A stretch of 13,847 nt of DNA, taken from positions 1 through 13,847 of the forward strand of contig CAKUIK010000054.1 in assembly GCA_934661005.1 (NCBI GenBank), read 5' to 3'. This DNA comes from an uncultured Slackia sp. Its GTDB lineage: Bacteria; Actinomycetota; Coriobacteriia; Coriobacteriales; Eggerthellaceae. Made by a program: the position numbers and the translations under genes. Position 1 is the first letter of the stretch. Each line of letters opens with the position of its first letter. Of the stretch, positions 1-6,782 are shown piece by piece. The notes under the pieces were generated by a model. It was not told the origin of the DNA. It ran no database searches and was given only the letters and a program-made list of their open reading frames with translations.

Positions 1-190
1 GGTTGAAGCCGCGCAAGCAGAAGAAAAGTGGCAGTGGGCGTTGGAATTGTGTGAGATGGCGCTGTGCATTGAGGACGATGAAGCTATTCGTGCGTTGAAG
101 ATCAAATCGCTCTATGAGCTGTCGAAGCTTGAAACCAGCGCTAACGGCAGGCACTATTACTTGGTTTCTGCCCACGAAATGGAAGCGTAA
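1..190 (+). CDS. C-terminal end of a probable alkyl-sulfatase-like MBL-fold hydrolase (5' truncated)
   Basis: An open frame enters from the left edge (first full codon at base 2) and ends with TAA at 188-190, giving about 62 residues. The fragment reads as a helical pair, with KWQWALELCEMAL followed by IRALKIKSLYELS, and ends in NGRHYYLVSAHEME. This pattern (a W-A-E-L helix, an acidic turn, a second helix, then N-x-R-x-YYL-x-x-A-x-E) resembles the dimerisation domain that follows the metallo-beta-lactamase fold in alkyl/aryl-sulfatases of the BDS1/SdsA1 type. The catalytic zinc-binding part would lie upstream of the window, so activity and substrate cannot be judged. A terminator follows 35 bases after the stop, so this is the end of its transcription unit. 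Family membership is recognised by eye from a short C-terminal piece. Another helical-repeat protein is possible. Confidence 0.5.
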   Translation, partial: VEAAQAEEKWQWALELCEMALCIEDDEAIRALKIKSLYELSKLETSANGRHYYLVSAHEMEA

Positions 191-224
191 AAGGCTGCAG
201 ATCGAAATAGAATTTCCTGGCATG

Positions 225-260
225 AAAAAGGTGTGTTGACCTGCGTCAACGCACCTTTTT
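225..260 (+). terminator. Bidirectional intrinsic terminator
   Basis: An 11-bp stem (230-240 paired with 245-255, one G-T wobble) closes a CTGC loop. It is followed by TTTTT at 256-260 and preceded by AAAAA at 225-229, so it can act on both strands. On the plus strand it closes the hydrolase gene ending at 190. On the minus strand it would back up the terminator of the tRNA-Leu gene. Confidence 0.85.
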
Positions 261-340
261 GGACACACTTTCCGTCCTATAACTCAAGCTAATATATGCA
301 GTTGATCACCAGCTGAGTTCCAGGACGGTGATGCAAGGCA

Positions 341-371
341 AAACAAAAAAGCCACTCAGAAGAGCGGCTTT
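341..371 (-). terminator. Intrinsic terminator of tRNA-Leu
   Basis: Read on the minus strand, a 10-bp stem (371-362 with 357-348, one wobble) has a four-base loop and is followed by a T-rich tract (complement of 341-350). It starts about 10 bases past the CCA end of the tRNA-Leu gene. Confidence 0.85.
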
Positions 372-381
372 CAAAATTCAA

Positions 382-468
382 TGGTGCGGGTGAAAGGACT
401 TGAACCTTCATGGGGTTGCCCCCATACGGACCTGAACCGTACGCGTCTGCCAATTCCGCCACACCCGC
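382..468 (-). tRNA. tRNA-Leu (anticodon CAG)
   Basis: On the minus strand the 87-base gene folds as a class II tRNA. The acceptor arm is GCGGGTG with CACCCGC, and the D-arm carries the AATTGGCAGACGC sequence typical of leucine tRNAs. The anticodon arm is TACGG, loop TTCAGGT, CCGTA, giving anticodon CAG, which reads CUG. The long variable arm TGGGGGCAACCCCATG and the T-loop TTCAAGT are both present. The discriminator base is A and the 3' CCA is encoded (complement of 382-384). CUG is a frequent codon in a GC-rich genome, which fits a dedicated, well-expressed gene. It stands alone with its own promoter and terminator. Confidence 0.96.
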
Positions 469-493
469 GTGGCTTCTTGCGAAGCGAGTTAGT

Positions 494-522
494 ACTATAG
501 TCGAAGCGGTTTGACGATGCAA
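494..522 (-). promoter_or_regulatory. Sigma-70-type promoter of tRNA-Leu
   Basis: On the minus strand, TTGCAT (complement of 517-522) and TATAGT (complement of 494-499) are separated by exactly 17 bases. The expected transcription start lies about 18-20 bases before the mature tRNA end at 468. The A/T palindrome at 524-543 lies directly upstream and could act as an UP element. Confidence 0.75.
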
Positions 523-523
523 G

Positions 524-543
524 CACTTTTTTCGAAAAAAGTG
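524..543. repeat. Perfect 20-bp A/T-rich palindrome upstream of the tRNA-Leu promoter
   Basis: CACTTTTTTCGAAAAAAGTG is a perfect inverted repeat of two 10-base arms without spacer. It sits one base upstream of the -35 hexamer of the minus-strand tRNA promoter. Its two six-base A/T tracts, placed where the alpha subunit C-terminal domain of RNA polymerase binds, suggest an UP element. A protein operator is the alternative. Confidence 0.6.
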
Positions 544-739
544 AGATTTCTGAATCTCTCGCATGGCGATTGCGGCGGGTTCATGGGCTGCTGCGGCTTT
601 TGCTTTTTCGCGCCTAGGCTTTCGCGACGCGCGCGAAGGACACGACGCATGCGCGATCTGCCGCCTTCCCTCACCGCGTGAGACGAATCGGCCGCGCCTT
701 GCTTGTAGAAGGGCGCCGTGTCGCAACACGGTTCTTCCT

Positions 740-770
740 CAAATAAAAATGCCGGCAATGGCCGGCATTT
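740..770 (-). terminator. Intrinsic terminator of the 66-residue membrane-protein gene
   Basis: A perfect 10-bp stem (747-756 with 761-770) closes a four-base loop. Read on the minus strand it is followed by TTTTATTT, the complement of 740-747. It begins 42 bases after the stop codon of the minus-strand gene at 813-1013. On the plus strand the stem has only a short T run, so the minus orientation is preferred. Confidence 0.8.
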
Positions 771-812
771 CATGGGGCGATGGTCTTGATGAGACGCGCT
801 TTCTTTGGGCGG

Positions 813-1013
813 CTATTCGTCCTCGTCATCATCGTCGAAGAAGGTGAAATCGTCATCGTCATCTTCGACTTCGCCGCGGTCTTTGAACGCTTGGCGAGTG
901 CGCCATTCCATGATTACGCACACCAAAACGGAAATCACGAGGCCTGCAAGCACCAGAATGCCCACACCAGCGAACGATTCGAAGAAAAAGTGGTACAGCG
1001 ACTGTATGCTCAT
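813..1013 (-). CDS. Small single-pass membrane protein with highly acidic cytoplasmic tail
   Basis: The 66-residue product has a short N-terminal stretch (MSIQSLYHFFFESF) and one strongly hydrophobic helix at about residues 15-36. A basic stop-transfer segment (EWRTRQAFKDR) follows, then a C-terminal tail made almost only of Asp and Glu around an FTFF patch (about residues 47-66). The start ATG (complement of 1011-1013) is preceded by AGGAAGA at a spacing of about six bases, and a dedicated terminator follows. These make it a real gene despite its size. The charge pattern predicts a short outside N-terminus and the acidic tail in the cytoplasm. No family is recognised. A role as a small regulatory subunit or in binding basic proteins or metal ions is only a guess. 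It is divergently oriented to the kinase module. Confidence 0.8.
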   Translation of the reverse strand: MSIQSLYHFFFESFAGVGILVLAGLVISVLVCVIMEWRTRQAFKDRGEVEDDDDDFTFFDDDDEDE

Positions 1014-1246
1014 GACGATCTTCCTAAGTTGAAACGAGTAATTGCGCTTTGCGCTTCTGCGATTCTAAACGATTGCGCGCGGAAGTTGGGCGAGACTTGC
1101 CTATATCGAAGAGAACCAAATAACCTGCGGTAGGAGGGGTTGCGCGTCTCGGCCGCTGCGTCCAGGGCGGTCCTATGCGCTTTTGGGGATGCATGGATCG
1201 GTTTTCTCGCAAGAATGCTTCGAAACTAGGCCTGTGCACGCGTTCG

Positions 1247-1286
1247 CCCTTGCCCGGCCTTGCCGGGGTACGCGGCCGGGTAAGGG
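1247..1286. repeat. Long GC-rich hairpin without T-tract
   Basis: A 13-bp stem (1247-1259 with 1274-1286, one G-T wobble) encloses a 14-base loop. A shorter nested alternative, CCCGGC with GCCGGG, is also possible. Neither strand shows a following T run, so it is not an ordinary intrinsic terminator. It may be a REP-like extragenic palindrome or a structural barrier. Confidence 0.6.
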
Positions 1287-1318
1287 AATCCGCTTTATGT
1301 GCATGGGGGGGGTGAAGC

Positions 1319-1347
1319 CTGGCAAGCATTGCGATACCATACATAAT
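1319..1347 (+). promoter_or_regulatory. Candidate promoter of the kinase module
   Basis: CTGGCA (1319-1324) and CATAAT (1342-1347) are separated by 17 bases. They match the sigma-70 consensus at four and five of six positions. The start codon at 1392 lies about 40 bases downstream of the predicted transcription start. This is the only A/T-rich segment in the region, which supports the assignment. Confidence 0.45.
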
Positions 1348-1368
1348 TATTGATGCATTGAGTATGGT
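1336..1368. promoter_or_regulatory. Inverted repeat flanking the -10 region (candidate operator)
   Basis: ACCATAC (1336-1342) and GTATGGT (1362-1368) are perfect inverted seven-base arms separated by 19 bases. They bracket the candidate -10 hexamer and transcription start of the kinase module. The placement suits a repressor site, but no regulator gene is visible nearby and the repeat could be chance. Confidence 0.35.
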
Positions 1369-1391
1369 TCGAAGAGGAAGGCGGGTGTGGC

Positions 1392-2324
1392 TTGAAGAGG
1401 TTGGGCGGCGAGGTGCCGGTGGTCAATCCGCGCAAGCGCGTGAAGCTTGCTCCGTCAGCCGCATCGCTCATGACGTTTTCGTTCGTGCTCCTGTTCTCGA
1501 GCTCGATGATGTATGCCGTGCTTTTCCCTGGCTTTTCCGCACCGAGTTCGTATGCCGCTTCATATGTCGAGAAAAGTAGCTCCTCGTCGTCTGGGGGCAT
1601 TATTGGAGCACTCATGAGCGGCTCTTCGAGCGAAACTTCTTCTGCCGGCGCGACTGACGAATCCTCCGGTGTCTCGAACTCGTCTTCGTTGGCGCAATCG
1701 AGCTTTTTCACGCTTGTAGGCCGTTCGGCGGAGGTGGCGGTGACGAAGGTTGAATCTGCCGCGACGAAAGATGCTGGTTTGAACGACTCCGCTTCGGGCG
1801 AGTCGTCGAGCGACGGTGATTCTGCCGGCTCGAGTTCTTCTGGTGACGCTTCGGGGTCAAGCGGCTCGAGTTCCGACGATTCGTTCTCTGGCGGCGACTC
1901 TTCCAACGCAAGTCTCTCGGCCGCCGAAGAAAACGAGTTCCACGCGTTTCTCGTGGGCCAATTCAACCAATGCGTGCAGCTTTCGGGCAGCCTGCGTGAA
2001 TCGTCGGGGCATCTGCAATACGATGCCAACCTGGGCGATTTCAGCGATGCCGCGCAATGGTATTCTGACATGCTTGCGTACGACAGCTCGATCGATTCTA
2101 TGAAGGCGGCGCTCAACATGAAAGTCGCCGTGGCCGAGCGTTCGCGTTATTACCGTTTTTGGGAAGAAATCGAATATATGGTGAACGATTTGGGCGCTAT
2201 GTCGGCTCCGCTCGTGCAGCAGTGGGCGCGGGCGGCGCAGTCGGGCACGGCGAACGCGGTGGACACTTCGGCGGCCTATGCGAGTTACCGTGCGCACGAA
2301 GATAAGGCGAGGAGCCTGGCATGA
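1392..2324 (+). CDS. Ser-rich membrane-anchored protein of the kinase/FHA module
   Basis: The product has 310 residues if translation begins at TTG 1392, preceded by GAGGAAGG at 1374-1381. No other in-frame start exists between this and the upstream stop. The N-terminus is basic (NPRKRVK, residues 12-18), followed by one hydrophobic segment at about 26-49. Next comes a low-complexity Ser/Gly/Asp linker from about 61 to 178, then a predominantly helical region rich in aromatic residues (about 178-310). The charge pattern predicts a short cytoplasmic N-terminus with the linker and helical part outside. No catalytic motif or known family is recognised. The stop overlaps the kinase start as ATGA (2321-2324), so translation is coupled. 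It is a plausible extracytoplasmic sensor or partner of the kinase, an inference from position only. The long Ser linker could also be a glycosylated or flexible wall-spanning stalk. Confidence 0.8.
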   Translation: MKRLGGEVPVVNPRKRVKLAPSAASLMTFSFVLLFSSSMMYAVLFPGFSAPSSYAASYVEKSSSSSSGGIIGALMSGSSSETSSAGATDESSGVSNSSSLAQSSFFTLVGRSAEVAVTKVESAATKDAGLNDSASGESSSDGDSAGSSSSGDASGSSGSSSDDSFSGGDSSNASLSAAEENEFHAFLVGQFNQCVQLSGSLRESSGHLQYDANLGDFSDAAQWYSDMLAYDSSIDSMKAALNMKVAVAERSRYYRFWEEIEYMVNDLGAMSAPLVQQWARAAQSGTANAVDTSAAYASYRAHEDKARSLA

Positions 2325-4303
2325 GCGGGTGGCTTTCGGGGCCGCGCGACTCGCGACCTTTGGGATATTCCTCAATTGAGCAGGGCGGAGACCCTTTCAG
2401 CGGCGCTCGGGTGGTGTCCGTTACGCAGTTCGAGCCCGCCGTTGGCATGCAGGGCGCGGCGCTCGACTCCTATAAGCGTCGCTTCAGCACGCTTTTCGTG
2501 GACGAATCAACGCGTCGCCGCGGCGGCATTGGCTCGGTCGTGCGCGCGACCAACGTGCTGGGCGAGCAGTTCGCGCTGAAAACGCTTGTTGTGCCCGAGC
2601 GCGACGAGCGGGCAAGCGAAGCGGAATACGAGCGCTACAAAGCGAGCCTGAAGAGCGCGTTTCGCCAAGAATTCGAATGTCATAAGGCCGTTTCTGGCCT
2701 TAAGGGATTCCCTCATTTATACGGAATGGGCGAGGTCTCAGGCATGCCGGCCATTGCTATGGAGTGGGTGTGCGGCGAAACGTTGGCCCATGTGTGCGAT
2801 GTCCTCTCGGTTGACGGGTCGGGACGCATGTCGACGCTTACGGCTGCCCAAATCGGTCGCGACGTGTTCGATCTGCTTGCGCATCTCGATTTCATAGAAG
2901 GCGGCTTCGTCCATCGCGACATCTCGCTTGCCAATGTCATGGTTCGCACATCGCGCCTTTCCCTTGCCGAGCAGGTCGAAGAGGGCTTTTTCGACGTATG
3001 CCTTATCGATTTTGGCTCATCGACGCCGGAAGAGGTGCAGGGCTCGTCGTTCACGAGCGTGAGCGCCCTTACGCGCAAGGCGACGGTCGATTTCGCGCCG
3101 CCCGAAATGCTTACCGACGATGTCGCGGGAATCGACGCGCTGCGCAAGTCGGCCAAAATCGATGTGTATGCGATGGCGAGCGTGGTATACCGGCTTGCGT
3201 GCGGGCGTGCGCCGTTCGATTTGGAAACGTCGCTCGAGCAAGACGCGGCCGCCTTCAATAAGGCAGTAGGCGGAATTGGTTCGGCCGGCAAAAGGGAGTC
3301 GAACCGCGGCGCCGATGCATCGGGCCGCGCATCTTCCCCCTATCGCATAAAAACCGAAACGGCGCCTGTTCGACCCACATTCGCCCATGCCGCGGCGGCC
3401 GATATCGCGGCGGTGCTTTTGTGCGAGCCCGAAATAGACAAGGCCCTTCGGCGCGCGTGCGCGAATACGGCGCAGGCCACCGACGCCGACGAGGTGCGCG
3501 ACGCCCTTGCGTTTGTCGATGAGCAGCTTGCGGCGGTGCTTTTGGCGTGCCTTGCAGCCGACCAGGATAAACGCCCTACGGCGCGCGAGGCGTTTAACGC
3601 GTTTTCGGCCTTTTGCGGCCACTATTTGGAAAATGTTGTGTTTTCGATTCAGGGCGAACCGCTTATTCCCAGCACATTTGATGGGTCGGGCGCAGGATCG
3701 ATGCGCGAGCTGTTCGCCGCGCGTTCGGCGGTGCGCATCGCGGCATGGACGGTTTCTGCGGCGGCGCTTGTTGCCGTGGCGGTGTCTGCGGCCTGTTCGG
3801 CGGGTGGCCTCGAGGCGCGCATATCGCTGCTAGGCGCGCAATGGCAAGGCGAGCTTGGATTCGGGATGGTCGCCCTCGCCCTTGCTGCCCCTGCCGCGCT
3901 TGGTTTTGTTTTGCGCGGTTCGAGCCTGCATTCGCGCGCCGGGTTCATTCGGGCGAGTTTTGGCATCGCCGCGGCCGTCGTGCTTGAGGGGTTCGTTCTG
4001 TCGAATGCGACGGTATCGCCTTCGAGCGCGCATGCGAGTTTGGCGGCGGCTCTGTTCGCGGCGGCCGCGGCGGCATGGTGTCCGTTTGTGGCCGATTTCG
4101 CGCTTGCGGTGGTATATGGCCCCGCTCGTGCGAAAATGCGCAGTGCGCTTCCGTCGGGCACCGCCGCGCCTCGAGGCGCGCTTGGTGGTGTGAGGGCAGC
4201 ATTGGAAAAGCCTCGAAGCGATGCGGCTTGCGAGGATGCTTTGGTTAGGCAAGAAGAATCGGTTTCGGAAGCTTCGGGAGAGGAAGGCGAACATGGCGAA
4301 TAA
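2321..4303 (+). CDS. Serine/threonine protein kinase with four C-terminal membrane segments
   Basis: The 660-residue product carries a Hanks-type kinase domain at about residues 55-430. Visible motifs are a glycine loop GGIGSVV (68-74), the ATP lysine in FALK (K87), the catalytic loop HRDISLAN (198-205; D200, N205), DFG (230-232), an APPE motif (259-262), D281 in the KIDVYAM helix and R418 in DKRPT. The lysine usual two residues after the catalytic Asp is replaced by Ser202. An insert of roughly 90 residues (about 305-395) separates the last two subdomains. The C-terminal part has four hydrophobic helices (about 470-492, 511-532, 542-562, 570-600), then a charged tail. The kinase domain is therefore cytoplasmic and tethered from its C-terminus, the reverse of PknB-type kinases; no PASTA repeats are present. 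It overlaps the preceding gene by 4 bases and the FHA gene by 11. Kinase identity is firm; substrate is unknown, with the FHA protein a likely partner. Confidence 0.93.
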   Translation: MSGWLSGPRDSRPLGYSSIEQGGDPFSGARVVSVTQFEPAVGMQGAALDSYKRRFSTLFVDESTRRRGGIGSVVRATNVLGEQFALKTLVVPERDERASEAEYERYKASLKSAFRQEFECHKAVSGLKGFPHLYGMGEVSGMPAIAMEWVCGETLAHVCDVLSVDGSGRMSTLTAAQIGRDVFDLLAHLDFIEGGFVHRDISLANVMVRTSRLSLAEQVEEGFFDVCLIDFGSSTPEEVQGSSFTSVSALTRKATVDFAPPEMLTDDVAGIDALRKSAKIDVYAMASVVYRLACGRAPFDLETSLEQDAAAFNKAVGGIGSAGKRESNRGADASGRASSPYRIKTETAPVRPTFAHAAAADIAAVLLCEPEIDKALRRACANTAQATDADEVRDALAFVDEQLAAVLLACLAADQDKRPTAREAFNAFSAFCGHYLENVVFSIQGEPLIPSTFDGSGAGSMRELFAARSAVRIAAWTVSAAALVAVAVSAACSAGGLEARISLLGAQWQGELGFGMVALALAAPAALGFVLRGSSLHSRAGFIRASFGIAAAVVLEGFVLSNATVSPSSAHASLAAALFAAAAAAWCPFVADFALAVVYGPARAKMRSALPSGTAAPRGALGGVRAALEKPRSDAACEDALVRQEESVSEASGEEGEHGE

Positions 4304-5240
4304 CAATCCTACGCCCTGCGGCGCCTTGTTCGACGTGATGAAAAAGCGTGCCGGTATCAGCTACAAGGAGCTTGCGAGCCTCATTCTGTCGAATCGCCCG
4401 CTTTCGGATGGCCGCAGCCCCGTGAGCCGCGTTGGCGATAGAACATGGATTTCTCGATTCATTGTGCATGCGCCGGCAGGCTCGCTGCAGGAACGTTATT
4501 TCTGCGATTACGGCGTGGCCGCCTTGCGCGTGATGGCGCGCTTGCGTTCGCGTTCTAATCGCTGCATGCAGGGTTCCGATGTGCTTATCATGCTTCGCGA
4601 CCAGGGGATTCCCGAAATGGCATCGGCTCTTTCGCGCATTGGCGAAGATGCGAGCGTCTTGCGCAATGTGTTCGACCGGCTTGTGTGCGGGTCGGGCTAT
4701 TCCGAAGACGAGCGCGCCGACGTTGCCATGGTGCTCTTCATCGCGGCCGGCTGCATGGCGAGCGCCCGCAAGGCGGCGGCATACGCGCTCGAATATGCCC
4801 AAACCGCGCATGGGGGAAGGCTTGCCGCCACGCCGGCCGTTATGATGCGCGATAGCGGCGCCGAAGATGCGCGCGAAGTCGAGCCGCTTCCTTTGGCCTT
4901 GGGCCTTCTGCGTGTCGTCGATGGCTATGTGAAAGGGTCTCCCCATTGGGTGCCGCCTTGCAGCAGAGAAATTGAAATTGGCGCGCTGGCCTTGGGCGAT
5001 GACGATATCGCAGACGTGGGCGCGGGCGCTTCTGCCCATCATGCGCGTCTCGTGCGCGAAGGCGCGGCCTGGTTTGTGCGCGATTTGGGGTCGACGAACG
5101 GCACGGAAATCATCAGCGGCGCCACGGGCGATCGCGTGGTCGTTCACGAGGGCGAGTCGTCGCGATTGAATGCGGGCGATCGCCTCGTTCTGGGAGACGA
5201 CACGGTATTCATTGTTATTGAGGGCGTGCCGGAAGCGTAA
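4293..5240 (+). CDS. FHA-domain protein, partner of the kinase
   Basis: The start is ATG 4293, preceded by AGGAAGG (4281-4287), giving 315 residues. An upstream in-frame ATG at 4221 lies deep in the kinase gene without such a site. Residues 1-190 are largely helical with no recognised domain. Residues about 205-312 form a forkhead-associated domain, shown by REIEIG near 225, a Ser/His pair in SAHHARL (247-253), LGSTNGT (265-271) and the strands around LNAGDRLVLG (292-301). FHA domains bind phosphothreonine. The usual first GR motif is replaced by REIEIG, a minor deviation. The gene overlaps the kinase by 11 bases, so the two are made together, and the protein probably reads a threonine phosphorylated by that kinase, in itself or in a third protein. 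No membrane segment is seen, so it is cytoplasmic. A strong terminator ends the module. Confidence 0.9.
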   Translation: MANNNPTPCGALFDVMKKRAGISYKELASLILSNRPLSDGRSPVSRVGDRTWISRFIVHAPAGSLQERYFCDYGVAALRVMARLRSRSNRCMQGSDVLIMLRDQGIPEMASALSRIGEDASVLRNVFDRLVCGSGYSEDERADVAMVLFIAAGCMASARKAAAYALEYAQTAHGGRLAATPAVMMRDSGAEDAREVEPLPLALGLLRVVDGYVKGSPHWVPPCSREIEIGALALGDDDIADVGAGASAHHARLVREGAAWFVRDLGSTNGTEIISGATGDRVVVHEGESSRLNAGDRLVLGDDTVFIVIEGVPEA

Positions 5241-5286
5241 TTCAGGCCGGACGAGAGAGTCGGCGATGTGCCGTCATTGAGTGGCT

Positions 5287-5322
5287 AAGGGCTCGAATCC
5301 GCACGGTTTCGAGCCCTTTCTT
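5287..5322 (+). terminator. Intrinsic terminator of the kinase/FHA module
   Basis: A perfect 11-bp stem (5287-5297 with 5308-5318) closes a 10-base loop. It is followed by TCTT rather than a long T run. It begins 46 bases after the FHA stop and lies before the serS promoter. Confidence 0.75.
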
Positions 5323-5356
5323 GTGCAACCTTCGCGCAGGCGAGGCGGCGCATGGC

Positions 5357-5383
5357 TTGAAGCGCGGGCGTTTGGGCTATACT
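5357..5383 (+). promoter_or_regulatory. Promoter of the serS unit
   Basis: TTGAAG (5357-5362) and TATACT (5378-5383) match the sigma-70 consensus well but are only 15 bases apart. The leader of about 90 bases contains one small hairpin (5386-5391 with 5400-5405) with a T-rich loop. It is too short and lacks the elements of a T-box riboswitch, so tRNA-sensing control of serS is not supported. Confidence 0.5.
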
Positions 5384-5480
5384 CTGGCGATATGTTTTTA
5401 TCGCCCTCGCGTCGCGTGGGGGCCAAAGCCACCGAAGGCGGCGCAGCGCGCGCCGCAGTCACTTGAAGGAGTGCCAGGCC

Positions 5481-6764
5481 ATGCTTGATGTTCGCTATGT
5501 TCGCGATAACCAGGAAGCCGTTGCCCAGGCAATGGCAAACCGCAATTTCCCGTGGGATGCCGAGCTGTTCGCGTCGCTCGACGAGCAGCGCCGCGAGGCC
5601 ATTTCCGCCGAGGAGAGCCTGCAGGCCGAGCGCAACGCTGCTTCTAAGGAAATCGGCAAGCTCATGGGCGCCGGCAAGAAGGACGAAGCCGAAGCTGCCA
5701 AGGAGCAGGTTCGCCAGATTAACGAAAAGCTCGCCGAGGCAAGCGCCAAGCGCGAAGAGGTCGACGCCAAGCTTAACGACATTCTGGTAGGCTCGCCGAA
5801 CATTCCGTGCGACGCTACGCCCGTCGGCAAAGACGAGACCGAAAACCCCGAGCGTCGTCGCTGGGGCACGCCGCGCGAGTTCGACTTCGACTTCAAGCCT
5901 CACTGGGATTTGGGCACCGACCTGGACATCCTCGATTTCGATCGTGGCAATAAGCTCTCGGGCAGCCGTTTCACGGTGCTCGGCGGCGCAGGCGCCCGCC
6001 TCGAGCGCGCGCTCATCAACTTCTTCCTTGACACGCACACCAGCCGCGGCTTCAAAGAGTGGTGGCCGCCCATTGTCGTGAAGCGTCAAACCATGTTCGG
6101 CACGGGCCAGCTCCCCAAGTTCGAAGACGACGCGTATCACGTTTCGGGCGACAACTTCCTTATTCCCACCGCCGAGGTCGTGCTCACCAACCTGCATGCG
6201 GGTGAGGTTCTCGATGCCGCCGATTTGCCGAAATGGTACACCGCATTCACGCCGTGCTTCCGCGAAGAGGCCGGTTCCGCCGGTCGCGACACGCGCGGCA
6301 TTATTCGCCAGCACCAGTTCGACAAGGTCGAGATGGTGAAGTTCGCCACTCCCGAGGATTCCGATGCCCAGCTCGAAAGCATGACGGCCGAGGCCGAATA
6401 CCTGCTGCAGCAGCTCGAACTGCCCTATCGCGTTATTTCGCTGTGCACGGGCGACCTGGGCTTTTCCGCACGTCAAACCTATGACGTGGAAGTTTGGCTG
6501 CCCAGCTACAACGCATACAAGGAAATCTCCAGCTGCTCGAACTGCGGCGATTTCCAGGCGCGCCGCGCGAATATCAAGTATCGCGACCCTGCGAACTTCA
6601 AGGGCACGCGCTATGTTCACACGCTGAACGGTTCTGGCCTGCCCGCAGGTCGTACGATGGCCGCTATTCTGGAGAACTATCAGCAGGCCGACGGCTCCAT
6701 CAAGGTGCCCGACGTGCTGGTTCCCTATATGGGCGGCATGGAATACATCAAGGCCGAGGCATAA
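5481..6764 (+). CDS. serS: Seryl-tRNA synthetase
   Basis: This enzyme charges tRNA-Ser (and tRNA-Sec) with serine in the cytoplasm. The 427-residue length is normal for the bacterial enzyme. It starts at ATG 5481 with AAGGAG at 5466-5471; an in-frame upstream ATG at 5463 lies before that site and is rejected. Residues 1-100 form the antiparallel coiled-coil arm that grips the tRNA variable arm. The class II core shows the TAE motif (230-232), motif 2 CFREEAGSAGRDTRG (259-273) with RQHQFDKVE (276-284), the EISSCSN serine-site segment (348-354) and motif 3 GSGLPAGR (384-391) with LEN (397-399). All the expected residues appear present. It is the first gene of a unit followed 18 bases later by a membrane-protein gene, with no terminator between them. 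Confidence 0.98.
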   Translation: MLDVRYVRDNQEAVAQAMANRNFPWDAELFASLDEQRREAISAEESLQAERNAASKEIGKLMGAGKKDEAEAAKEQVRQINEKLAEASAKREEVDAKLNDILVGSPNIPCDATPVGKDETENPERRRWGTPREFDFDFKPHWDLGTDLDILDFDRGNKLSGSRFTVLGGAGARLERALINFFLDTHTSRGFKEWWPPIVVKRQTMFGTGQLPKFEDDAYHVSGDNFLIPTAEVVLTNLHAGEVLDAADLPKWYTAFTPCFREEAGSAGRDTRGIIRQHQFDKVEMVKFATPEDSDAQLESMTAEAEYLLQQLELPYRVISLCTGDLGFSARQTYDVEVWLPSYNAYKEISSCSNCGDFQARRANIKYRDPANFKGTRYVHTLNGSGLPAGRTMAAILENYQQADGSIKVPDVLVPYMGGMEYIKAEA

Positions 6765-6782
6765 AAGCGCAAAGGCACGCCA

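Larger units (their letters stand above)
469..812. other. Intergenic stretch without a convincing gene
   Basis: This gap between the tRNA and the 66-residue membrane-protein gene holds the tRNA promoter (494-522), the palindrome (524-543) and a minus-strand terminator (747-770). Between 544 and 746 only overlapping open frames with poor start sites and basic, low-information translations are seen. None has a good ribosome binding site. A short GC-rich dyad near 622-640 is the only other structure noted. Confidence 0.6.
1014..1391. other. Divergent intergenic region
   Basis: This 378-base region separates the minus-strand 66-residue gene from the plus-strand kinase module. It contains a long GC-rich hairpin (1247-1286), a candidate plus-strand promoter (1319-1347) and an inverted repeat across its -10 region (1336-1368). 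Open frames in it look like shadows, with no convincing ribosome binding site. No clear minus-strand promoter was found; TAGAAT (complement of 1062-1067) is a possible -10 without a good -35. Confidence 0.6.

Noticed and set aside
1295..2119. A 274-codon minus-strand open frame opposite the Ser-rich gene.
   Set aside because: It is the antisense shadow of the Ser-rich low-complexity region (Glu/Ser-rich translation). The plus frame has a membrane helix, a start site and coupling to the kinase.
4221..4292. An upstream start for the FHA gene that adds 24 residues.
   Set aside because: The added residues overlap the kinase gene far more, are strongly basic, and lack a ribosome binding site. ATG 4293 has AGGAAGG at good spacing.
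5386..5480. A T-box riboswitch in the serS leader.
   Set aside because: The leader is only about 90 bases, has one small hairpin, and lacks a specifier loop, antiterminator element and terminator stem.
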